Source of the DNA: Apostichopus japonicus
Lineage: Eukaryota; Echinodermata; Holothuroidea; Aspidochirotida; Stichopodidae
Reading direction: 5' to 3'
Length of the DNA: 64,000 bases
Assembly: GCF_037975245.1 (NCBI RefSeq)
Contig: NC_092566.1
Coordinates: forward strand, 16,033,001 to 16,097,000
Shown here: positions 39,401-51,400 of the stretch, piece after piece
How positions within the stretch are numbered: the first letter of the stretch is position 1
Layout: every line of letters starts with the position of its first letter
Made by a program: the position numbers and the translations under genes
Notes under the pieces: generated by a model
What the model was told of the DNA's origin: nothing
The model's input: the letters and a program-made list of their open reading frames with translations, nothing else
Database searches by the model: none

Positions 39401-42400
39401 TTTGTATTCATGAGAACATTTCATATAAACTATATATGAACAGACAGGTCCTAAGCTCAACAAGGTGGATGCACATACACAGTGTGAAGTAAATTCAAGC
39501 CATCCTTTTTGGAGTTACAGCTTAATCCACAAAGTTTTCATACTTTGAACTCTTGTTGACCTCAACAATTACATTTGACCTCAAAAGGGACATTTGACCT
39601 CCCAAGAAAAACACTAGGGATCTTGTATGCAGTACTTTAGGTGCAGCAATCCATATAGCAAGTATGAGGTAAAATTCCAAGTTTTGAACATTTGGAGACT
39701 AACTAGATAACCACCTCACATTTCGACCTAGCTTGTACTACTCCTCACAGCATTTATCCCTCATCGTGTCAATAAAGAGTCACAATGTAGAATCACAATG
39801 TCTACCAATGACTTTAAAAAGGTTACTAGAATTTAGCTGTTCAACAGTTGTGGAAAATTCTTACTATTAACAACATCCTAAGCAAAAGTCACCACAACCA
39901 TGCACCAAAGTAGTTCTTTCGGGTTTTTTTTCCCCATTTATTTATATCGAATCAACATCTAAAGACTACTTTCCTCTCTCTGCAGTTGAACAGCAAACAA
40001 TCAATAAAACAAGAAGTTTCTTTTGTATGTGGGTAGGTGGGTAGGTGGGTGAGTGTGTCTGTCTGTCTTTTTTTGTAGCTTACCTGTCCCTGTCAAAGGT
40101 CTCCCCGACTCCGCACTCTAGCGCGCACGTCCTTACGTTGCAACTTTCTCCTTCCCACCCGTCCTCACATATGCACCTGCAACGTTTCTTGTTTAACTCC
40201 CCGTTCTCACATGGCAAGGCACAGATATCTGCAAGTAAGATCAGAAATGAGAAAAGGAATGAAGAAAGGAATGAAAAAAAAAAAAAAAAGACAAGAAACG
40301 AAAAAGACTCAAGAAAATGTGAGAAACTGGGTCATTCCTGTAGTTTAATAGGGTTCAGTTAACTTCACGGTTTCCCTCATCATGTCGTTAATCTCCAGAT
40401 GAGATAATGCAATATTAATTTCAAATGCTATTAATCTGTCAAAACAATTACTACACGCTGCTGATGCCTGTTCATGTTTCCCCCGTTCTCCGAGCATTTA
40501 TTCATTCGCACGTTTTCTGTTAACATCGCCGTCTAACATGTATTTCGACAAGATTCATGACTGCGGTACACATGTTCGATAACAGGTAATTTCGAGACTG
40601 TCGACGTTAATTACCGACGTCATGAATTTGAATTGGAAACGCTTTAGCAAAGACAATCCTCCTCTCCTCTCGTGGGTGAGAGGGAGAAAACGAAAGAGCA
40701 GACAATGCATTAAGGATTCTGGCTAGACGATATGCCACGATAAATTTGTACATCATTATCGTCAGATAACATCAAACCTGATCAAAAACAGAGACCTTCC
40801 AAGGAGCTCAAATCTTTTCCAGAGAAATAAAAATGTGATCCGCGAACAAAATCAAGTGTTAAATCGTACGGTATGATGAAATATCGCTAGTGGGAACGAA
40901 ACACTCGACATATGATGGATCAAAGTGGCGGAAAACATGAGCCGTAAAATTAGATCTAAATCTACGAGAGATATTGTAGACTCGTGAGTCAAAGTTAGAA
41001 ACATCCGTTAAGTCGCTTATGAATGCAAAAGGGCAAGCATTCAGAGCCGGACATTTGAGTCGGTAAATTCCCAGATTCGTTCTTAGCATTGTACAGAAAA
41101 AAGTGTACTTTCAGTGTGTGGAGACAGGTAGATTAAAAAGACCATTGCTACATTACCATCCATCTAAAGGCACTATTTCATTTGGTTCTTAAGTTACAAT
41201 GATATGGTCATAACATTACCAAAATCACCTATCCAGATTATGGCCAAAACTAGACATCAGTTGGCAGATTATTATTGTGCCAAAATTCCAAATATGCTAG
41301 AAAATCAAAGAAATGGTCATTCATGTTCAAACTTCAGTAACTAATGTGACCAGCTAGGATCTCAATTTGTACCCACTGAGAAATTCTGTTGTGTATCATG
41401 TACAGTAACAATCCACCGAGTCTGAAAGAACAGTATATGAATCGAATGATCCTAATACATCCAGAAATTACCTCTGTGTACATTCGGCAATTTTCAAGAA
41501 TGCGGAAATATGCACAAAACTTGTCTCCAGAATTAGGCTGTTTTTATTTCACGAATGAGATTTGGAAGAGGTGATGGGCATTGACTCAGAGGAGGGTTAA
41601 TGGGGGGGAGGGGAAGGGAGAGGGGGTGCAGTGCTCAAAATCTTACTAGAACTTAACTAGACTGGTAGATGGGAAAAGTGATATAGTTGAGTCGAGACAG
41701 ATGAGAAAGGAGGGCAGTAAACTACCAATAACTTTTGTAATATTTAAACCATCTCCCTCGATTACTCATAAAGAGTTTAACGACCTTCACCGTTCATTAA
41801 CACCGTGTAATTTATTAACCGTTCAGACGACAAGGCTGCCAAAATAAGCCTGCCATCCTTTCTCACACCACATAGGAAAGCAGCTGCTTAGGGAAACATC
41901 CATGTACTCAAGACCACAAAGACCACTTTTTTCTTTTCTCTCACTCTTTCTCTCTTTGTTTTCTTCCTCGGCCACGAGATGAGGAAAACCCCGTAAGGAT
42001 GGTTTACAGGTTTTGTTTGTCTAATCTCACTATCCAACCAGCTGATTAAAAACTCGTTTGGGGTCTGAAGCCCGGTTGGAAAGGTGAAGCGAGTTCAAGA
42101 TTGGGAAGGAAAGGATTGTTTTATAGTTGATGAGACGACGAGGACGACGACGACCACCGATTCCCGGCATATTCATCATCTTCTTCTTTTTACCCCAAAG
42201 GCGCTCACTGGACGAGAATTATCTACGCACCGGAACTGGAGTGCCCCACAGACCACTGATCCAACGATCGTTGCACTTGAGAACTAGTGCCTGCCTGGTC
42301 TTAAAATGTGGTTCAGAGTTAGAAAACGGTGCGTGGATCTCCAGCACGGAAGGATATTTCGTATTAAATTAATTAATGTCACTTTATGACCAATCGAAAT

Positions 42401-45400
42401 TGATGACAGAAGGTATAATAGCAAAACGTTAATTGTGATGCTCGTTTAGGTCGTCGAGTTGAGAGACAGAAAAGAAAACAGAAAATGTAAATAAAGGGCA
42501 CAAAATAAAAAGAAAACAGAACAATAACAAAAACAATAATAACAACAATAGAAAGGAAAGATATTATCCTGAAGAGTTTACACTAATTTAATGTCTTAAG
42601 TTTGTTTTAATTTAATTAATTATTCAAAGTCCATGAATGAGCACATCATGTGTGTGTGACGAGAAGATTAAGGGAGTGAAATCCCTTTTATTGCTCCTAG
42701 TTTATTACCCGTTCTTTTTTTAACCGTATTTTAAAACTCTGTTCCGACTAAAAAAATATATATATACAGTAATGAATGCAATGTTGTAAACAGAAAATTC
42801 CTCAATTTGTGAACATTACTGTACCTGACAATTTGTTTGTTTTGACTTGTTTTTACAAAGCAAATTCTTTCCAACCTTTTTTTCATATTTATTAGCCTAC
42901 CCTATGATTGAGGTAGGAACGACTATACCACTAGGCCGCGGAAAGCAAATATTACGACTTTTTCATTCATTCTATCGCTGTTCTTACTACGAATTGACTT
43001 TCTATCCAAATATACAACTTGATGAATGCCAGCATGTATGGATCGATACAACCCTAGTAAAAACTTTTCAAAGGCAACAAGCAAGAGGAAGTGATCTTTC
43101 TCTGCAACAGTTTGAGAGGCGATAAATCACTACAGTGTATTAATAATCTATCGCCTTGGTAAACAGTCCTTCACCGATTATGCCCCGGCGAACAGGATAT
43201 CAGAAAGATCAGGACATTTTATCTGCCATATATTACGGGAGACAGACAGACAGTGGATTATTTTCCAAGAGTCAAATTGTGGTAATTTATAAATGAAAAC
43301 AAATTCAGAATATATTTTTCCTACTACTCAGATCCATTCATTAATGTAGAACGGAGAATCTATGACTGGTCGTTATAATATCTAGTTGGATGTATATGAC
43401 TTCCCAAACACGCACAGAGTCTAATCGAGGCTAGTTTTGTCAGTCAAATATTAGTCTCATATCCAGATAGATGAACAAATTAACTAACGAAAATGCAGGA
43501 ATATGTTTTACTATTATAGAGCAGTTGTTAGGCAAGTTTACATGAAAGATTTCTAGCTGTTTTTGCACTTGGAAATTGGCCGCTTATTAATAGGCCTATA
43601 ATACTCAGTGGCACACACTGACTGTACTTGTCTTCATATATACTGTAGTCTTGTCAGATGGTTAGGCTTCGAATCTACATTGTGACAGATTGAAACGAAT
43701 TAACAGCCTAATTGGTGTCACAGTGAACATCAGAATTGCTAGAAACTGAGTCAGCTAATGGCAATGCAGTCGTGCTAAACTTTTAATATTAACAAGTTCT
43801 CTACACTGTCCCAACAAGTTTCAACAGTATTAAAATTAAGCTCTATGAAAGAAAGGGGCAAACAAATGTATTGTCTATTATTAAAGTTAACAATTCTGAA
43901 TTATTTGGAGACTACACCTCTGCAAAGATGTTTTCAGAGTAGCTAATTTTTTCGGTGGAGACGTTCATCACAATAAATTAATGGTCTTTAATTATCATCA
44001 CAATTAATTGACGGTCTTTAACTATCACACACACTGGTTATGGTTGGGCTACAAGATGAGGCACATGTACTGAAGAAACTTTATTTTCCTAGAATGCATC
44101 TGTATGTGAACCACATATTGGAGCTTAGAATTACAAAATTCTCTTTTTCTTTCTCTGCATTCAATTTTAACAGAGTCACATGACATCAGCCTACAATGTA
44201 GAATGCTTAAGTTACTTAATTCAGTGTAGAATTTGATATCCCAAAGGATTCTTTTAAGCAATATTAGTTATTGATTATCATGAATTTCTTCAAAACACAC
44301 AAATAAAGATATAATTAATGTAGCAGGCTTTAATGTATTCTGTGCCAAAACTGTTGCACTGTTGTTAATGTAACACAGCCTTAATGTTGATGAGTAATAT
44401 ATTTATATTACTAAAACCAAATTAATTAAAATTCCATCTTAAACAGCTCACTGTTCATAATTATTATAGAAGTTTAATAGTCTTATTATGCAGATTCATG
44501 GGCATGCACCAGCAAGGTTGTGAATGTTTGCTGACAAATCTTTTTCCTAGGGCTTGGGAAATTGTCACGGTTACGTGCAGAGCAGAATATGTTAGCAGAA
44601 CAACCTCTGTGATGTATCCATCTTTTGCTTCTGGGTACGAACAAGAAGAACATGGAAGAAAAAACATGAAAAAAAAGTGAAAAAAAAACGCAGTGATTTT
44701 GTTTGCCCTAGCTCTCTATATATAGCTGACAAAGTATTGGTGCGAATAATATGCCGATGTTACAAATTGAGAGTTTTTTAAGCTACAAGTAGACTTAATG
44801 TCTTCAGTTCCCAGGAGACCAGAGAAAGCTTACGTTACTGCAAGGTGTGTTCTAGTACATGGCAGATTGCAGCATCGGCAATAAAAAACCGTCAACTAGC
44901 TAGCTCGATCAGTCGTCAGAGATGTTTAATACAGAAAGTTTCAAAGATGAGAAAGAAAGAAAGATTTTCACGAGAGGTGATACTCTTGATTTCACATAAA
45001 AAATGAAAAGGATACCGTCTCTTGTTTCTAGTTCATGTTCTTAAACCCTCGTCGCTTAGCGTGCCAAAAGCACAAATTTTACACACACAAAAGAACAACA
45101 GGGAGAAGATGCAAACTTGAAAAGGTAAATCACGGTATGTTTTATTAATTGCTTTTTGATCAATTTTGCAGTGCTATATTAAAACTGAAATTAAAGAGGG
45201 AGGGAGAGAGAGAGGGGGCGCGTGGAGGGGGGAGTGGGTGGGTGGAGGGGGGGAGGAGAAGGAGGTGGTAGCAAAATGCTTATTCGATGCAAAAAGCCGT
45301 GGAAGAAAATTTCAATCAGGGAGGGATGGGGGCAGGGGGGGGGGCTGCTGACAAATCATACATAGCAAGCCTGATAATAAGGTAAACTATTAAAAGATGT

Positions 45401-48400
45401 TCAGAGATTACAAATGTATACAGTTTCAGTTTATTGGAATTAATCATTATTGCAGATTTGACTGAATTATTATGAATTGTATATTATGTAATATATCACT
45501 ACACTTTAATATAAATCTGAATCATCCACCTAAAGAATAAGTTCCCTCCCATTAACTTACATTATCAACAGATGTGTCCAAGTTTTGTACCCTTACAGGT
45601 CCATGAATTCTTATTACTTTCCCCTTGTAAACAAATGACGCTGTCTTTTCCACTTAATACTCATCTTTTTTTAAGTGTAAATGTCTGTCAAATATTAAAT
45701 TGTCCATGCTTTCTTTAAAAACACAGTCAAACAAAACAAAAGGGAATAGGAATATGGGAAAATATGCACTTTTCATTCAATTAATTTGGCAATCATGAAA
45801 TCAAATGAGTTTTTTTTTTAAGCTTCAGGATCCTACATAAACAAAAACTTGAACAAAAGAGAAGAATTTTCACATCTTCAATTAGTGTTCATCTCATCTT
45901 TGTGATTAATAAATGCATGATGTACTACATTAAGGTTGAATAAAGACTGAATCATAAACTCTTCATAAATGAAATCCTTTTTTTTTATAATTAAGAGCAC
46001 ATGGATTAAATTCATAATCTTTGTAGAAAAATGCTCTTCTAGCTTCTGTATGCACATAAATTATTTTATTAAAATTTTCGTTTTTCTCATGCATTTTTGT
46101 TTCTTCATTTTTCTTGTTCATTTTATGTTTTTAAATGACCAGTTCAAAATCTCCTCTTGAGATATTCTTCATCCATTGAGATGATATTCACATATATCTC
46201 CGAAGATATGAAAGTCTCCACTCACAGTCCAATTAATTAATCTAAACCATTACTTTATGTTCGTCAGACCACACCCGCCCTCCGTATGGGATTCACCCAA
46301 TATTTTTTATCCCTACCCACATGATTTCTCCCGCTAATAAACCTCTCCCTTGGCACATATTAACAGTAGGAGTGGAAGCATCCCCATTGTCATCTATGAC
46401 AAGATGATGGATTACGTACAAATGGCCTGCATCTGCTTTAGTTTTGAGCAAATAACAAGTTGATAAGTAACTTGATCTATTCCCTGACAAGATATTACCA
46501 ATCAAATCGCACTGTACCAAACTAACGACAACTTTGCCAGCCTTTTCCTCTTCAGTAATTTACGAGGAAGTAGGGAGATTCTAAATGAGGGGCACGTTTT
46601 CCAGAGTTTCACAAATGGCTCTGATAAACAGAGTAAATGGCCGTTGGAATTCTGCTAAGAGCTTGGCAAATTTGCTGATCAACTCAACGATTTACAATGT
46701 TTTTTAGCTGTCTATCTTTTCTGCTCTGTAAGAAAACGTCAAAGTCTGTAATTATATGGTAATGTGAAAGAAGCGAAAGAGAAAAAAAATAAAAAATACA
46801 TTTAACACTTTTAAGAGATTATAGTCTAAGATATTGAATGTTCTCTTGTTTTAATTACATGTTTCTAGCAATTACATAAAAATGACATCCCTGGATAAGT
46901 TGGTAGAGATTTTTAAGTTTAGAATTGAGTAAGACCTGGTAAAGGATCATGAGAAATATAGAACATATTCAGAGCGGTTGGCTCCTGTACTTTTGTGTTC
47001 TAGTGGGGGCATATTCAGAATGACATCACAGTGTTGTGATTGTCTTGTGTACCTTACCACTTGTGAGTTAGGAATAACATGATCACTATACATGCAGTAT
47101 GCTACCTATCATAGTGTAACAAAAAAATTACCACTTAATTTTTCTCTCAAAACTGTCACGAATTTGACAAGCATCTTCTAATGTCACTATATCTGAACTA
47201 TTTGCATGCATATTTTTCGACACTCTTTTACGACTACCTTTCTGATCCAAGTTAACTCGTTTGAGAAAAACTGACTGTTGGGTACATGAAGAGATCTAGA
47301 CAGAGTTATGTCTCGTTATATTTCAAATTTAATATGAATATTAAACATGTGACTCCAATGACAAATTACATGATTGCCATTAAAAAAAAAAAACTATTAT
47401 TAAATTACAGTTAATCAGATTAAAGTTATCGGCCTCCTTGCTGGGTGTACTCTCGCAGCATTAAAGACAAATATCTTTTGGCATATTAGTTAAATTATAG
47501 AAATTCCTAACTTTAAATGGGGACCGTGGTCACTTGGTTTGTTTCACCACCATTCATGTGACTTCAACATCAACATATCCAGACAGACATGATATGTATC
47601 GGAATATGTTACTACTCTTTTGGTACATTCTAGGCATCTTTTGAAATATATATTGCTATGAAGCTTACATTTAAACCTACAGTACACTATTAAATATACT
47701 CTAGGTTTTAACGTCGAGACGACATACAAGTCGACCAGTGTGCATGTCGTCTGTTGAATGAAAATAAGGCATTTGTATTTAAGTGGCTTTATAATAGCTG
47801 GAATCTCTTTCTGAGAATATAAATGTAAGCGACTTGACGTTGCTGTCTCTGTCAGAATTCTATATCTTGTGACGTGACATCACAAAATATCCAAGAATTA
47901 TATGACAGATTTAACTTTAATATGCAGAAGAAAAATAGGAATAAGATAAAAAAAAAATATATATGACATGTTTTAAACTTGACAGAAACTACAAGATAGC
48001 AATTGGCTATTTATAATTGTTTCCCTTGTTCATGTTAGTACAGTTAAATCATTCATGTAACTTATCAAGTGGCCTAAAGGTATCTCTTTGTCATCTGTTT
48101 AATATCTTTTAACCAATCCTTTGGGTTTTAAACCAATCCTTTGGGGTTTAAATCAATTATCAACAGACTATGATTTGTGTTTATACAGCGATGTTGACTC
48201 AGTATTATGACAAGACTGTTCCCGTCATGCAATGTCCGTCGAATTGGTAAAATATCTCAAAGCAATGAGAAAAGATTGCTCGTACAGATGGGATATAGCG
48301 TAATCACACACGATCCTAAGCCGTCGGGCAATGTATACAAGTCTTTAATTCGTAACTTTCTTTTGCTCTCTTGGGAATCATAGGCAATCTTGCACCACAA

Positions 48401-51400
48401 GCCCATACGGAATTCTTCTTGCTTTGGTGTTAAAATCGAGACTAACTGGCGTTAAAAAGTTACAGCTCATCAAAGCAACCGTCTGTGTTTTGTGAGGACA
48501 ATTTTTTCGAGTGTGGGATCGAATGACCACCGTTTTCATTCCTCTTCGAGTATGTCAACTTCTTAGCAACTACCCTTGGAGTATGCTCTTGAAACAAGCC
48601 CGAGGGAAATTGTGATAGCCAACTGTCCACTTTATTGAATAATATCAGGAATCTTTTAAACGCTGAATAATAAATAAATATATGTGCTTAGTTTTGCTTT
48701 TAGCTGGCTGGTAAAACTAAGAAGCCAAAAATCACTGAAGTCCAGTTTAATGTTTCTTCAGGTGGTGTTAAATTTATCTCTTCAGATTCGTTAGATGTCG
48801 TTCGTTTGTCTGTCTGTCTGATAAAATGGTTGTTCGTTCTTTGTCCATCTTCTTTACCACTGTAAATTACGTTTTGTCCTCGTCCATCAATCTTTGGAGT
48901 TCTGCTCCATTTAATAATTCATCTGCTGTTCCTTCATTTAAATTATTATTTTGTTTTATCGCAACTTTTTTTGGACAAAATTTTCAAGTTCTTGTGCAGT
49001 AATCATTCATCATTTCTTATACTGTATCTATGATCCTTTCATTGTCCGCGTATTTGACGTTTATTTTTCTTTCTTTTTTATTTTAATTTTAATAGCTCTT
49101 GATAATTCATCCCTTTCTTTTTAATTGACCATTTAAATCATCTTTAAAGCTTTTCTGTTGACTTTGTTGCTCCTTTTCAATCATATTTTCACATAAATAC
49201 TGTGCTATTATACTTTCCATTTTGTGTGTGCGTTTGTTCTGTATTCTGACCGAGGACTTGAACAAAAGAATTTCAGGTCCTCGGTTGTGATTTCTAAAGA
49301 ATCACCACGTCCTCAGAAGAATTCTATTGTATGGGGTATTGTTAAGGTTAGGGTACGTGGATTTGAACAATGGAAAATACAACAGGGTCCTCGGTCTGAA
49401 TGTAATAAAAACATATGTGTACATGTATGTGTAAAGCTTTTCATTCATTATAATTCTTGATCACCTCTCTTTCCTTTTTCATAATTTCTATCATTTTTCA
49501 TTTTATCATCTTTAAGCTTTTCCAATTATACTTTTGCCTTAAAATAATCAATTTATTTTTCTTTCATCTTTTCATTAACTGTCAATGCTAGAATATGTAT
49601 ACTTTTGTTTTAAACTTGTTTTTTTGTTCAATAGTCCAAATAGCTCCAATGAAACCGGAGGGGGGGGGGAAAAAATTTATCATCCCGTTTAGATCCACTC
49701 TTGCATGACGCCTGATTTTCGCCACAAGTGAATTTATTCACGCCTTGAAAGAGACCTCACCCATGACACTCCTCAATAGTGACTTTCTCCTCTTTGGAAT
49801 TTAAGAGTGTGAATCAAAACTGCTTCTCAAATTACTTTGGATATCTCTGCATTATTATGCTTTTACTGATCTCTTTATTTGGGAATTATTGTGCTTAATT
49901 CATCTTGTTATGCTATTGTTTGTTTCATCGCGACATATTTAGCGGGACTGGTTGAAATTTTCGTCGCCACCGTGGGCTCATTTAGCTGTCGTTTGTGCAT
50001 AACGTTCTGGTTCTCATAGATGGTATAAAATCCTGTCTGTTGCTCAGCAAGTCCCTCCACGCTGAATAATCTTATGCGTGGAATGAATTATATACTTCGC
50101 CCAACCTTTTCTGCACAAAATACTATTAACGTTGAAACTCCACGTTAAAGATACCATTTATCGATACAAATGTGTGATTCACTGAAAAAAAATTAACCAC
50201 TTTTGGACGGCAGATTTAGATCGTAATTGAATCAATGCCGGTTAATTAGAAGGCAAAAATCAATCCAAATGATCTAAAAAGGGCCCACTTATTCCTTCCC
50301 AAAAAAAAGGTTCTTGTCAAGTCACCGCAAAATATGTATCTCATTGTCTGACATTCAATAATACTCGAGAAATAGAATGTAAAATATCTATTTATGGGAG
50401 GAAATTAAGGCAATAATGCTCTTTATGCGGAAGGCAAATCCAAGCTTACAGGAATTTTGTTGGCAAATGTTTGACAAATTGTGAGAATTAGTAGTATATG
50501 GGGTAGAATGTGGTTTCACTGTTGTTTTGCTGTTTAAATGATGAAATGATAGTGCAGCAGGTCCTAAACTCTGGAATTCTCTTCCTCATCACTTGAGAAA
50601 TATCACATCTATTGACACTTTTAAGAAGCATTTAAAAACTTATCTTTTTAGGCTTGAGTATGGGCATTAATCTTATTCGTTGTTTTATTCACATTACAGT
50701 GCCCATTTTTATGTATATTTATATTTTAATGTTCTTTATTGTGGTTTATAACCCTGTCTTATATCATTTTTTACTTTTATTGCTGTTGTTATTACTTTTA
50801 AGTTTTCTTAAGTTTGGTAATTTTATATTCCAGGTATTGGTTCTTTTGTACAGTGCTCTTGAGCATGTTTTATTTCATGATAACAGCACTTTAATATATG
50901 GTAATTATTATTATATATTATAAAAGAAAAAATAAGAATCAGGAAAATAACTGGAATGTTAAAATGGCAATAGCCTTTGCATCATGAAAAGTTAATGTCT
51001 CACCATTTGTTTAATTTGCTTACGGGTTGTTAAAAAGTCATGTATTAATTGCTCCTACATTTTAGGCCAAAAAATAAACTTGATCAAAAGCACTTTCCAC
51101 TAAGGTTCTGACCTCCGTGCGACCCTTCCCCACACATTGTGTAAGACCAGTGTTAACCCCAAAACTTTCCACTTGTGTGGATTCTTTTTTACAAATTTAT
51201 CAGTGAATAAAATATTCCCAGACTTGGAACTGATCTAAGTACGAAGATGCAAAGAACAAATCACAAGATATGAAAAAGAAGGAAAAAAATGAAAATTAAC
51301 AAAATAAAATCACTTTACACTTATGATCAACTCGATGGGAAACAACGCATGATATGGTTGCCAGGCAACCATACATTACGAGACCGACTTGATTGAAACG

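Noticed and set aside
49343-49357. GTTAAGGTTAGGGTA, telomere-like
   Set aside because: Single imperfect occurrence inside the MITE-like element, not an array.
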